A DNA stretch of 35,099 nt from Candidatus Woesearchaeota archaeon (GTDB taxonomy: Archaea > Nanobdellota > Nanobdellia > Woesearchaeales > UBA12501), in contig JACPCA010000007.1 in assembly GCA_016180035.1 (NCBI GenBank), forward strand, positions 1 to 35,099. Direction: 5' to 3'. Below the pieces are notes generated by a model. It was not told the DNA's origin and did no database searches. It saw only the letters and a program-made list of their open reading frames with translations. Shown one piece after another: positions 1 through 7,950 of the stretch. The position numbers and the translations under genes are program-made. Position 1 is the first letter of the stretch; every line of letters begins with the position of its first letter.

Positions 1-1
1 A

Positions 2-196
2 CGGGGTGATATCTTGGCGAAGTATGCTCGTGAATGGATTATTAGGGTTCAGGATATTTCTCGGTTTGTTCGGGCTCAGCGCGCCCATGCTCTTGCAGGA
101 GGTGAAGAGGATGTGATGATCCCTAAGCAGAGGGTTTATCCAGTCCATGACAGCAGTGTGGCAGCAAGGCTGGGATTGGAACAGGCACAGCCTTAA
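2..196 (+). CDS. C-terminal end of an unidentified protein (partial)
   Basis: The frame is open from the window edge to a TAA at 194-196, so this is probably the tail of a gene that begins upstream. A TTG at 14 could also be a start. The visible 64 residues are rich in Arg, Ala and Gln and include an AQRAHALAGGEEDV stretch. I recognise no domain. The next gene begins 25 nt downstream with its own TATA-like box in the spacer, so the two are probably transcribed separately. Confidence 0.45.
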   Translation, partial: RGDILAKYAREWIIRVQDISRFVRAQRAHALAGGEEDVMIPKQRVYPVHDSSVAARLGLEQAQP

Positions 197-221
197 ATAC
201 TCCCCGTATCTCCCTCAAGGC

Positions 222-731
222 ATGGCATCTGATAACGGTCATTCCCGTCGTGAAGTTCTTGGCATGATAACCGGAGCTCTCGGATTTTATGCTATTGGGG
301 GCGGCCTGTCTGGCTGTGGTGCCGGCCAGCAGCATCTGCGCATTCTCCATCCAAATGATTTATCGAAAGAATTATCGGACAAGCTCGGTGTCTGTGTTGG
401 CGTCGGCGATGTCTCTTCGATGGGTGCCAGCTATTACCCAAACAGCGAGAGCATGAGGACTGGCGTGCAGCGAGACGCTATTCGAGACTTTTATGCACGA
501 TGCGACATTAAAGAGCCATCTCCTCAAGAATTCGGCTCTGGGCTGGAAGTCTATTTCCTTTCTGGCGGAAGTGTTGACCAGTCCGGGGAGAAAAAAGGCC
601 TTGCAGCCATCGCTGTCCCTGAAGGCGCTATAAAGGACGGAGAAACGATCAGGGGTATTTCAAGCCAATATGGTGTTCTCTACCGCGACCTGACCCCAGC
701 GTATCACGGCGAGCCGTTAGGGGATGAATAA
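222..731 (+). CDS. Predicted Tat-exported lipoprotein of unknown function
   Basis: The N-terminus carries a twin-arginine motif (SRREVLG, about residues 8-14). A hydrophobic Gly/Ala-rich stretch follows, then a lipobox LSGC near residue 30. This predicts Tat export in folded form and lipid anchoring to the outer face of the membrane, as is common for archaeal lipoproteins. The mature part is about 140 residues, soluble-looking, without repeats or a recognisable catalytic motif. The start at 222 is preferred over 147 because TTAAATAC at 193-200 lies at box A distance and the signal peptide then sits at the N-terminus. The function of the mature domain is not known. Confidence 0.7.
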   Translation: MASDNGHSRREVLGMITGALGFYAIGGGLSGCGAGQQHLRILHPNDLSKELSDKLGVCVGVGDVSSMGASYYPNSESMRTGVQRDAIRDFYARCDIKEPSPQEFGSGLEVYFLSGGSVDQSGEKKGLAAIAVPEGAIKDGETIRGISSQYGVLYRDLTPAYHGEPLGDE

Positions 732-856
732 CAAGATAGTACCCTAAAAATAAGATAGACACCTTCGATAATTACTTCTTTTTAGTGGTAAAAAACGAAA
801 CATTTATATACGGGACGACCATCAGCTTTTTAAGGATCGAGAACAAACCAAGGACC

Positions 857-1378
857 ATGACAGAAACACTGGCTGACGCGGTCCAGCGGCACCTGAGCGA
901 TGCGCTGGGATTGAAGGCTTCTTTTGTCAAAGAAGCGGTTGCAAGAGCGCAGCCAGCAGAACAGCAATCTTCTTCTCCATCAGGCTTGCCGAGTTCTTCA
1001 TCTTCCTTGTCATCTATCAGCTCGCTTGTCGGAACAGCCAGCATGACAGCTGCCCCAACAATCGGCCAGGGCGTTTCGTCAACGCTGGATCAGGACGTCA
1101 AGTACGTGAAATCCGGCGGTCCGGCACAAGATCGTCAGGACGGCCGCTACGAGGCAAAAGCCCTGCAAACCATGAAAGAAGGAAGGCAAGCATCGACGTA
1201 TGCCATCGGCCTTGACGAGGACGGCGGCGTGGGCTATGACACGCTCAACGATGCTGTCGGCGAGATGTATTCTACCGAATCTGGCCACGGTGGTGACCAG
1301 TACCATTCTGCACCCCACTCCATGCTCGGCATGACCTACGATGCCTGCTGCGATCCGAACAATCAATACTTGGGATAG
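857..1378 (+). CDS. Hypothetical protein with Ser-rich linker and Gly/Asp-rich C-terminus
   Basis: About 173 residues. A short N-terminal helix-prone segment (ETLADAVQRHL) is followed by a low-complexity Ser/Pro/Gln linker at about residues 35-60. The C-terminal half is polar and ends with vicinal cysteines (YDACCDPNN). There is no signal peptide, membrane segment or known domain. The ATG at 857 is chosen over an upstream GTG at 785 because CTTTTTAAG at 825-833 sits about 27 nt before it. A second TATA-like run (TTTATATA, 803-810) lies further upstream. No function is assigned. Confidence 0.55.
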   Translation: MTETLADAVQRHLSDALGLKASFVKEAVARAQPAEQQSSSPSGLPSSSSSLSSISSLVGTASMTAAPTIGQGVSSTLDQDVKYVKSGGPAQDRQDGRYEAKALQTMKEGRQASTYAIGLDEDGGVGYDTLNDAVGEMYSTESGHGGDQYHSAPHSMLGMTYDACCDPNNQYLG

Positions 1379-1447
1379 TCAAGTAATTAGAATTTGTCAA
1401 GTAGCATTAGAATAGATTTATAAAATTCCACGAATCTTGCGATTCCT

Positions 1448-1705
1448 ATGATCTGGCAGGATATCGTCATCGCCACAGCACAAGTGCTGTTTGGGTATTC
1501 TCTCATCTATCAGGTCTATCAGGGGTTCAAGCATAAGAAAGGCTTTCTGTCATTCCAGACGTCCCTCTTGACGACCATCGGGCTTGCTGCCATGACGGTA
1601 GCCTACCTCACACTCCACCTGTACCTCTCCTCTGTCCTTTCTGGGTTTATTGGAATATTATGGCTGCTCTTGATGATCCAAGCGATATTGTATAAGTCGT
1701 ATTGA
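1448..1705 (+). CDS. Small membrane protein with three predicted helices
   Basis: 85 residues with three hydrophobic segments (about 5-24, 38-58 and 60-80) and a basic loop FKHKKG between the first two. Size and topology resemble the single three-helix unit of small PQ-loop/SemiSWEET-type proteins, but no PQ motif is visible, so this is only a topological analogy. The box A TTTATAAA at 1415-1422 is 26-33 nt before the ATG, which supports this start and an independent, leaderless transcript. Substrate and partners are unknown. Confidence 0.65.
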   Translation: MIWQDIVIATAQVLFGYSLIYQVYQGFKHKKGFLSFQTSLLTTIGLAAMTVAYLTLHLYLSSVLSGFIGILWLLLMIQAILYKSY

Positions 1706-1752
1706 AAGGATGCTCACAAAAATAGCAAGAATGGAGGGCCTGAAACTGACCA

Positions 1753-2415
1753 TTAATTCCGTTTTGATCTTTTCTCTTTAGCTTGCTTTTCTACAATCAA
1801 AAATAATTTGTCGAGTACTCCAATGGGAATGTCAAGATTCATCCTTGTTTTAAGAGTTTCTAAGAAATAGCCCAAATCAAAAGCAGCCCTGTCTTTCCCC
1901 AGCCCTATCTGTTTTTTTGCTTCATCAATGATGATGTCCCAGTCAATTTTTGTTGAATTGATGATTTTTCGGGCATCATCCTTATCTTTCATCCTGTCCG
2001 TAGCACATTTCATAAGGATGATGTCGTGTGGATCTGCAATTTTTAAGATCAGATTGCCTTCAAACTGGTGGATCTGCTCTGCTCTTTTTCTCATGTCATC
2101 GGAAAAGATAAAATCTATCACTTCTACGACAAATAGGTCAAAACGCTCATCATCAAGCCTGAACATCTCCGGGATATTTCTTTTTACACCGTACACTTTT
2201 ATGGCATCCATCTCTGCATAGCCAAGAGACTTTACTGCTTCCTTGAAGGCCTCGCGGTCTTTCTCATTCTCAAAGACAAGATCGATATCCAACGTGGCAT
2301 CTTTAAAGCCAAGGAACATCATGGCAGTCCCGCCTATAGCATAAACAGTTATCTTTCTGGTGAGCCGCCTCGCGACGTTTAATAATAATTTTTGTTGTTG
2401 GTCTATAGTGATCAT
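1753..2415 (-). CDS. AbiEii-like nucleotidyltransferase (predicted toxin)
   Basis: 220 residues of the DNA polymerase beta-type nucleotidyltransferase superfamily. The nucleotide-binding GG lies at residues 28-29 (IGGTAMMFLG), followed by a metal-binding DID at 43-45. A third acidic position is probably in RFDLFVVEV. In AbiE and related type IV toxin-antitoxin systems this family acts as the toxin, for example by adding nucleotides to tRNA. The gene follows the winged-helix gene with a 4-nt ATGA overlap, the usual antitoxin-then-toxin order. The pair is visibly AT-richer than its neighbours, which suggests recent acquisition. Whether it is a phage-defence module or a stabilisation module cannot be told from sequence. 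Confidence 0.75.
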   Translation of the reverse strand: MITIDQQQKLLLNVARRLTRKITVYAIGGTAMMFLGFKDATLDIDLVFENEKDREAFKEAVKSLGYAEMDAIKVYGVKRNIPEMFRLDDERFDLFVVEVIDFIFSDDMRKRAEQIHQFEGNLILKIADPHDIILMKCATDRMKDKDDARKIINSTKIDWDIIIDEAKKQIGLGKDRAAFDLGYFLETLKTRMNLDIPIGVLDKLFLIVEKQAKEKRSKRN

Positions 2416-3032
2416 TTGTATTCCTCCAAATCTTTTTTATTAAAAGGAAGATAAATTTTCCATGTTCTCTCGATTTCCATAAAATCTTTGGATCTCAATC
2501 CTGGAACAATGTATTCAAATTTATGTTTTCTTTTTGGCAAGGCACTACTTCTAAACTTGTTACTCATTCTTCTTACTTTCATAATCTGACGAGCAAGATC
2601 ATACAATGCCCCAACTTGCCCTTCAATATGGTCCTCTTTAGCAAGATGGTATAGCCCCACCCAATCATTCATTTTTTTGAACAAGGCTAATGAAGCGAGA
2701 ATGGCTCTAAAACTTTTAGTTTTAATAGCGTAGATGAACGTTTCTTCTAAACTTGGTCCTTTCCCGTATATTTTATGAATTAGTGGTGTTGAAATCTTAA
2801 TTGGAGAATGTCGATTGATGATCTCGTAGTAACTCTTACCCCCCAATTTATTATCAAGCGAGATAGTGTAAACTCTTCGATTATTACTCTGTCTCTTGGT
2901 TGTAACATATCCCTCTTTTCGAAGACGATAGATATAGTAAATTGCCATTTTTTTATCTATGTTGAGTATGTCCATTACTGAGACTACTGTTTGAATTCCT
3001 GCAAGTTTTTGGAGGAGTTTACTTTTTTCCAT
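2412..3032 (-). CDS. Winged-helix protein, predicted AbiEi-like antitoxin/regulator
   Basis: 206 residues. Positions 12-60 look like a winged helix-turn-helix (VMDILNIDKKMAIYYIYRLR, then a basic wing with KRQSNNRRVY). The C-terminal part is basic and probably contacts the partner or RNA. Its place directly upstream of, and overlapping, a nucleotidyltransferase gene matches AbiEi-type antitoxins, which neutralise the toxin and repress their own promoter. A box A on the minus strand (ATTTATATA, 3055-3063) is 23-31 nt before the ATG, so the operon starts leaderless here. Alternative view: an independent transcriptional regulator. Confidence 0.65.
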   Translation of the reverse strand: MEKSKLLQKLAGIQTVVSVMDILNIDKKMAIYYIYRLRKEGYVTTKRQSNNRRVYTISLDNKLGGKSYYEIINRHSPIKISTPLIHKIYGKGPSLEETFIYAIKTKSFRAILASLALFKKMNDWVGLYHLAKEDHIEGQVGALYDLARQIMKVRRMSNKFRSSALPKRKHKFEYIVPGLRSKDFMEIERTWKIYLPFNKKDLEEYK

Positions 3033-3242
3033 AGTTTAATGTAACTATAACTATTATATAAATGTTTCTATAAATACAATGATTATGTTTAATGTAGTCT
3101 GGTCTATTAGATAAGTAAAACAACAAAATAATTATATACCTGCCCAATAGGGGGGTTAGTATCCATGCCACCACCCAATTAACAATCTTTAAATACCACC
3201 TCCTGCTCTCAGGAATCAGAGAGACAAGAAGAGAAGAGGCTT
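3033..3242. promoter_or_regulatory. Divergent promoter region between the AbiE-like pair and the exosome operon
   Basis: This AT-rich spacer holds the minus-strand box A for the AbiE-like operon (3055-3063). It also holds a plus-strand TTTAAATA at 3186-3193 that should drive the rnp2-psmA-exosome operon, giving a leader of several tens of nucleotides. No gene is visible between them. Confidence 0.55.
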
Positions 3243-3276
3243 ATGGCACTTTCTCTTGGTAATCGAGAGAATTCAC

Positions 3277-3636
3277 ATGAAAAAGCGACAAATAAAGCCG
3301 TTATTACCGACCTTACGGGAAAAGAAGCGTTATTTGGTTTTTGAAGTGATTTCTAAGCGCAAACTAACTGACTTTTCTGAAATCCAGCACCAAATATGGC
3401 GTTCCATACTTCAGCTGTACGGCGAGGCAGGAGCTGCTGCTGCAGGAGTATGGATCCTTCCAGAAAAATATAATGCGCAGAAGCAGCGCGGCATCCTCAA
3501 GGCGAGCCATACCACTCTTCCCCAGATGAAAGCTGCCCTTGCCTTCGTCACCCACGTCGGAAACGACCAGGTGGTTGTCCGGAGCAGGGGAGTGTCCGGG
3601 ATGCTGAGCAAGGCGCAAACCATCATGCTCTCCTAA
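3277..3636 (+). CDS. rnp2: Ribonuclease P protein component 2 (Pop5)
   Basis: 119 residues matching the archaeal Pop5/Rnp2 family. Characteristic features are RYLVFEVIS at the first strand, a GEAGAAAAGVWILP segment in the middle, RGILKASHTTLPQMKAAL, and the closing VVVRSRGVSGMLSKAQ. Pop5 with Rpp30 assists the catalytic RNA in removing tRNA 5' leaders. It is the first gene of the superoperon, 13 nt before psmA; the Rpp30 gene that often precedes it is not in the window. The ATG at 3277 gives a typical family length, and a TTG at 3256 would add seven residues. A short overlapping reading frame at 3243-3344 has a better Shine-Dalgarno and could influence translation. Confidence 0.88.
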   Translation: MKKRQIKPLLPTLREKKRYLVFEVISKRKLTDFSEIQHQIWRSILQLYGEAGAAAAGVWILPEKYNAQKQRGILKASHTTLPQMKAALAFVTHVGNDQVVVRSRGVSGMLSKAQTIMLS

Positions 3637-3649
3637 AACAGGTGATACT

Positions 3650-4381
3650 ATGCAACCAATGAGCCATCAAGTCATGGGATATGATCGTGCCATCACGATG
3701 TTCAGCCCCGACGGCAGGCTTCTCCAGGTGGAGTATGCCAAGAAGACGGTCCGCCAGGGATCCACTGCCATCGGCATCGTCTGCAAGGACGGCGTCGTGC
3801 TCGCCACCGACAAGCGCCTTGTTGATCCGCTTGTCGTCGTCGAGGCTGTCGAAAAGATCTTTAAGGTTGACGACCACATCGGCGCGACAGCAGCAGGCAT
3901 CCTGTCCGACGCTCGCGTACTGATCGAGCGGGCCCAGCTCCGAGCCCAGCAGCACCGCGTCACGTACGACACGCCGATCGATATTCTCTCTATTGTGAAG
4001 GACATCTGCGACCTCAAGCAGATCTGCACCCAGTCCGGCGGGCTTCGGCCGTTCGGCGTTTCCATTCTCGTCGCCGGCATTGACGAGTCCGGCCCGTCGC
4101 TGTACGAGACCGACCCGACAGGAATCTACTTTAAGTACCATGCTGCCGTCATCGGAGAAGGCGAGACAGAGATCGAAGAGACGCTCCAAAAAGAGTACAA
4201 AAAAGATATCACTGTCGAAGACGGCCTCCGCCTTGCCGTCAAGGCCCTGAACAAGGCGCTTGATGAGAACTTCAATGTGGACAGGCTCGACTGCGCCTTC
4301 ATCAAGGCAGACACGATGACGCTCCAGCACCTGTCTCGAGAGAAGTGCGACAAGCTCCTCAAGGAGGTCAAGAAAAAATGA
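3650..4381 (+). CDS. psmA: Proteasome subunit alpha
   Basis: 243 residues, the usual family length. The N-terminus carries the alpha-type signature YDRAITMFSPDGRLLQVEYA, which forms the gating helix region of the 20S ring. GSTAIGIVCKDGVVLATDKR follows at the start of the Ntn-hydrolase fold; alpha subunits are not catalytic. Seven copies form the outer rings that bind PAN-type ATPases. The gene lies between rnp2 and sbds. Its final TGA overlaps the sbds ATG by 4 nt, implying translational coupling in the classic archaeal exosome-proteasome superoperon. Confidence 0.97.
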   Translation: MQPMSHQVMGYDRAITMFSPDGRLLQVEYAKKTVRQGSTAIGIVCKDGVVLATDKRLVDPLVVVEAVEKIFKVDDHIGATAAGILSDARVLIERAQLRAQQHRVTYDTPIDILSIVKDICDLKQICTQSGGLRPFGVSILVAGIDESGPSLYETDPTGIYFKYHAAVIGEGETEIEETLQKEYKKDITVEDGLRLAVKALNKALDENFNVDRLDCAFIKADTMTLQHLSREKCDKLLKEVKKK

Positions 4382-5100
4382 GCATCAAAGGACGGGTGAC
4401 CATGGATCACGAGCGGGTCTCGTTTAACCTGGCCCGGCTCCGGAAAGGCGGAGAGACCTTTGAGGTTGCCGTCGACCCAGACCAGGCCATCGCCATGAAA
4501 AGCGGCAGGCAGATCGATATCCACGACGTGATTCGCAGTGAAAAGATTTTTGCCGACGTCAAGAAAGGGCTGCTTGCTTCCGAACATCATCTCCAATCCT
4601 TGTTCGCCACGACCGACGTGCTTCAGATCGCCAAGCAGATCATCATGCAGGGAGAAATCCAGCTGACCGCCGAGCATCGCGAAAAGGTCCGGGAAGAAAA
4701 GCACCGCAAGATCGTCGCGCTCATCGCCAGAAATGCCATGGATCCCAAGACCAAGCTTCCCCACCCCCCGCAAAGGATCGAGAACGCGATGGAAGAGACA
4801 CGGGTCAAGATTGATGAATACAAGACTGCAGAAGAGCAGCTGGATGCGATCATCAAAAAGCTGCGGACCGTCCTGTCGATCAGCATGGAGACCAAGAAGA
4901 TCTGGATTAAGGTGCCGGCAGAGAATGCTGCCAAGGCATACAATGCCCTAGTCCCATTTGCCAAACCTCAGCAGGAGAAGTGGAACAATGACGGCTCTCT
5001 CGAGTGCCACGTTGGCATCCCTGCGGGCATGGAAGCTGATCTTTATGAACGGCTGAACAAGGTGACCAAAGGCGCCTGCCAGACGCAGGTCGTCGAGTGA
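4378..5100 (+). CDS. sdo1: Ribosome maturation protein SDO1/SBDS
   Basis: 240 residues with the three-domain SBDS layout. The N-terminal FYSH-like domain has ARLRKGGETFEVAVDP near 18-33 and ADVKKGLLASEHHL near 60-74. The helical middle domain contains IARNAMDPKTKLPHPPQRIE. The ferredoxin-like C-terminal domain starts near 165. The protein helps release the anti-association factor aIF6 from new large subunits. The ATG at 4378 overlaps the psmA stop; an ATG at 4402 is possible but would trim conserved residues. It is cotranscribed with psmA. Confidence 0.95.
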   Translation: MSIKGRVTMDHERVSFNLARLRKGGETFEVAVDPDQAIAMKSGRQIDIHDVIRSEKIFADVKKGLLASEHHLQSLFATTDVLQIAKQIIMQGEIQLTAEHREKVREEKHRKIVALIARNAMDPKTKLPHPPQRIENAMEETRVKIDEYKTAEEQLDAIIKKLRTVLSISMETKKIWIKVPAENAAKAYNALVPFAKPQQEKWNNDGSLECHVGIPAGMEADLYERLNKVTKGACQTQVVE

Positions 5101-5204
5101 GATGAGCTGGGATAACTGAATGCCAGAAATGCATAGGAATATAAACAACGGCAAAAAATCCCGGTTACTATCAGAAAAAACGATGATTAGGCACATAAAG
5201 AATC

Positions 5205-5240
5205 AGGTGAATACTATAAGAACTAGGTGAATACTATGAG
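5205..5240 (+). repeat. 20-bp tandem duplication of the rrp4 ribosome-binding site
   Basis: Two adjacent 20-bp units (about 5201-5220 and 5221-5240) differ at only three positions. Each has AGGTGAATACTAT followed by AAG or GAG. The second unit supplies the Shine-Dalgarno AGGTGA and the ATG at 5236. The first has the same Shine-Dalgarno but ATA in place of ATG. Confidence 0.8.
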
Positions 5241-5961
5241 TGATGTTACAAGTGTATTGAAAGTTCAATCCCGAGACGTGGTTGTCCCTGGCGAGGTTCT
5301 TGCTGTCGGGATGGATTATCTCCCATCATTCGGAACGTATCGGAGCAGAGAGACCATCAGGGCTGCCCGCCTTGGCCTGGTCACTGTTGAAGGAAAAGTG
5401 CTCAAGCTCATCCCGCTCAGCGGAGCCTACCTCCCCAAGCGCGGCGACATGATCATCGCAAAAGTGATCGACATCCTGATGAGCGGCTGGAGGGTTGACA
5501 CGAATTCTCCGTACTCTGCCGTGCTTCAGCTGAAAGACGCATCCTCCGGCTATATCGAAAAAGGCGCAGACCTGACCAAGTATTTTGCGCTGGGCGATTA
5601 CGTTTCTGCAATAATCACCAATGTGACGAGCCAGAAGCTGGTGGACGTGAGCATGCGCGAGCCGGGGGCTCGGAAGATCATCGGCGGCAGGATCATCGAA
5701 GTCAGCACCAACAAGGTCCCGCGCATCATCGGCAAGCAAGGATCCATGGTGTCGTTGATCAAGGAAGCAACGGGCTGCAAGATCACTGTCGGCCAGAACG
5801 GATTAGTGTGGCTGGAAGGGCATCCTCTCATGGAAAATCTCGCGGTTGAAACCATCAGAAAGATTGAAAAGGAAGGCCACATTTCTGGAATGACAGACAA
5901 GATCAAGGCATTTCTTGATTCACGATTGAAAGAGACCAAGCATTTTGATGAAGAACAATAA
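5236..5961 (+). CDS. rrp4: Exosome complex RNA-binding protein Rrp4
   Basis: 241 residues forming the RNA-binding cap of the archaeal exosome. An N-terminal domain (VVPGEVLAVG) is followed by an S1 domain (about 60-140; GDMIIAKVIDI, WRVDTNS). A KH domain follows, with the GxxG loop in RIIGKQGSMVSLIKEATG near 165-182. The cap guides substrates into the Rrp41/Rrp42 ring. The gene starts 135 nt after sbds, behind a duplicated AGGTGA ribosome-binding site. The extra spacer could hold an internal promoter or a lost gene, but I see neither clearly. The ATG at 5236 is preferred over a GTG at 5227 because of the Shine-Dalgarno spacing. Confidence 0.95.
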   Translation: MSDVTSVLKVQSRDVVVPGEVLAVGMDYLPSFGTYRSRETIRAARLGLVTVEGKVLKLIPLSGAYLPKRGDMIIAKVIDILMSGWRVDTNSPYSAVLQLKDASSGYIEKGADLTKYFALGDYVSAIITNVTSQKLVDVSMREPGARKIIGGRIIEVSTNKVPRIIGKQGSMVSLIKEATGCKITVGQNGLVWLEGHPLMENLAVETIRKIEKEGHISGMTDKIKAFLDSRLKETKHFDEEQ

Positions 5962-5977
5962 TATTGAGGATGGCACA

Positions 5978-6736
5978 ATGACATACACCAAACGATTCGA
6001 CGGGCGAAAGGCATTTGATGAGATCCGCCCAATATCTGCAAAAGCAGGGGTCATCCCCCGCGCTCATGGCTCTGCCGTGTTCACGATAGGAAAGACCGTG
6101 GCATACGCTGCCGTGTACGGGCCTCGCGAGCTTCATCCGAAGTTCCTGCAAAACCCAAAAACAGGCATTCTGCGCTGCCATTACAACATGATGCCGTTCT
6201 CTGGATCCGGCGAGAGAGTAAAGCCAGGCCCAAGCAGGCGCTCGCGGGAAATCTCATTGGTTACCGAAAAGGCCCTTCAGCCAGTCGTTGACCTTTCCCA
6301 GTTCCCTAACGCTGTTGTTGACGTCTTTATCGAGTTCCCGCAGACCGATGCAGGATCACGATGCGCTGGCATCTGCGCAGCATCCATCGCTCTTGCTGAC
6401 GCCGGCATCCCCATGACTGATCTGGTGGCTGCGGTGAGCGTTGGCATCGTTGATGACAAGGTCCTTGTCGACCTCAATTATGACGAGGAAGCGTATGAAG
6501 AAGGCCCTGTCGCGGACATCCCTGTCGCAATCCTGCCATCAACAGGAGAATTTTCACTGCTCCAGATGGATGGGGAGATCAGCAAGGAAAATCTTCTTAA
6601 GGCCCTGAAGATGGGCCAGAAAGCAGTCGCACAGATCAATAGCGTGCAGAAGCAGGCCCTCAAGGAAAAATATGCTGGCCAGGAAGCAGATGTGGCGGAC
6701 AGCAATACTTCTGGCGGTGAGTATCATGATGAATGA
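5978..6736 (+). CDS. rrp41: Exosome complex exonuclease Rrp41
   Basis: 252 residues of the RNase PH fold, the catalytic subunit of the archaeal exosome, which degrades RNA 3' to 5' with phosphate and can also add tails. The N-terminal FDGRKAFDEIRPI is diagnostic. The arginine-rich PSRRSREISLV segment matches the RNA/phosphate-binding loop, and VDLNYDEEAYEEGPVADIPVA contains the acidic active-site residues. The acidic C-terminal extension is short. The start at 5978 follows a GAGGAT Shine-Dalgarno and lies 16 nt after rrp4. The stop overlaps the start of rrp42. Confidence 0.96.
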   Translation: MTYTKRFDGRKAFDEIRPISAKAGVIPRAHGSAVFTIGKTVAYAAVYGPRELHPKFLQNPKTGILRCHYNMMPFSGSGERVKPGPSRRSREISLVTEKALQPVVDLSQFPNAVVDVFIEFPQTDAGSRCAGICAASIALADAGIPMTDLVAAVSVGIVDDKVLVDLNYDEEAYEEGPVADIPVAILPSTGEFSLLQMDGEISKENLLKALKMGQKAVAQINSVQKQALKEKYAGQEADVADSNTSGGEYHDE

Positions 6737-7514
6737 AAGCCTTAAGCAGCACCTGATTGAATGCCTCAAGCACAACGTGCGCCATGACGGCAGAAAGCTG
6801 GACGAGTTCCGGCCGATCACCGTCGAGTACAATATCTCCAGGTCCGCAGAGGGATCTGCCCGTGTGAAGGTCGGCAACACGGAAGTGCTCGCCGGTATCA
6901 AGCTCACCGTCGAAAAACCTTACCCGGATACACCAGACCATGGGTCGCTGATGGTTGGTGTCGAGCTTCTTCCGCTGTCGTCTCCGGCATTTGAATCTGG
7001 CCCGCCAAGCATTGACGCTATCGAGATAGCGCGTGTGGTGGATCGTGGCATCCGTGAAGCAAAGGCTATTGACACGAAAAAGCTCTGCATCACCTACGGC
7101 GAAAAGATATGGACGGTATGTATTGACATCTGCACGATCAATGATGATGGAAACTTGCTTGATGCAGCTGGGCTTGCTTCGCTTGCTGCACTCCAGGATG
7201 CCTGCTTCCCTTACTATGACGGCACACAGCTTGACTACAAGAAAAAGACGGACGTGAAACTCCCCGTCCTTAAGCTTCCCCTCCAAGTGACGGTCTACAA
7301 GATCGGCGACAAGCTCTTGGTGGATCCTCTTTCAGAAGAGGAATTCGTCTATGATGCTAGGCTGACCGTGACGACTACCCCTGACGGGACGATCTGCGCC
7401 CTGCAGAAGGGCGGTGAAAAACAGCTGTCACTTCAAGAGATCGAGCAGATGATCACCATGGGGACAGAGAAGGGCCATGAGCTGCGAAAGTACCTTAAAG
7501 ACGCTGGGAACTGA
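6729..7514 (+). CDS. rrp42: Exosome complex subunit Rrp42
   Basis: 261 residues of RNase PH fold, the non-catalytic partner alternating with Rrp41 in the hexameric ring. Family features are VRHDGRKLDEFRPI near 18-31, SARVKVGNTEVLAGIKL, and ESGPPSIDAIEIARVVDRGIRE. The Rrp41-type acidic catalytic motif is absent, as expected. Start codons at 6726 and 6729 are adjacent, both overlapping the end of rrp41, with GGTG upstream. In many archaea rpl37ae follows; here the next gene is rpoK. Confidence 0.95.
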   Translation: MNESLKQHLIECLKHNVRHDGRKLDEFRPITVEYNISRSAEGSARVKVGNTEVLAGIKLTVEKPYPDTPDHGSLMVGVELLPLSSPAFESGPPSIDAIEIARVVDRGIREAKAIDTKKLCITYGEKIWTVCIDICTINDDGNLLDAAGLASLAALQDACFPYYDGTQLDYKKKTDVKLPVLKLPLQVTVYKIGDKLLVDPLSEEEFVYDARLTVTTTPDGTICALQKGGEKQLSLQEIEQMITMGTEKGHELRKYLKDAGN

Positions 7515-7586
7515 CGAAAGGGAGCAAGGTAAGAAAGGGAAAGCTCAAGAAAGCTTCTCAACGTGATGAAGGCGGCGGTGGATATC

Positions 7587-7916
7587 ATGAGTGCTAAAAA
7601 AGAAGAATCAGGCAAAGAAGGGCAGGACAAGCTGACGAAGTATGAGAAAGCGAGATTGCTCGGGAGCAGGGCGCTTCAGATTTCCATGGGCGCGCCATTT
7701 CTCGTCAAGCTCAGCGAAAAAGACATGGAAGAGATACGGTACGATCCTTTGGAGATTGCAAAGAAGGAATTAGAGCAGGGAGTGCTGCCGATCGCCATCA
7801 AGCGCGTCTATCCGGAAGTGCGGCAGGACGTTGTCGAAAGCGAAGACCTTAAGGAGCCGGCAGAAGAAGTAAAGGCAGAGGCTGGTGTTGAGGAGACTGC
7901 GCCAGAAGCGGATTGA
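7587..7916 (+). CDS. rpoK: DNA-directed RNA polymerase subunit K (Rpo6/RPB6 homologue)
   Basis: 109 residues. The core [18 protein letters not shown] (about 17-34) and the following [22 protein letters not shown] are the conserved RPB6/omega signature used in clamp assembly and polymerase stability. The protein has an acidic 30-residue C-terminal tail ([21 protein letters not shown]) that is longer than in the minimal archaeal subunit. The ATG at 7587 has GGTGGAT just upstream and fits better than an upstream GTG at 7563. It is probably the last gene of the superoperon, 72 nt after rrp42. Confidence 0.92.
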   Translation: MSAKKEESGKEGQDKLTKYEKARLLGSRALQISMGAPFLVKLSEKDMEEIRYDPLEIAKKELEQGVLPIAIKRVYPEVRQDVVESEDLKEPAEEVKAEAGVEETAPEAD

Positions 7917-7950
7917 GGCAAAACGCCATTTTTTCTTTACACAATGATCT

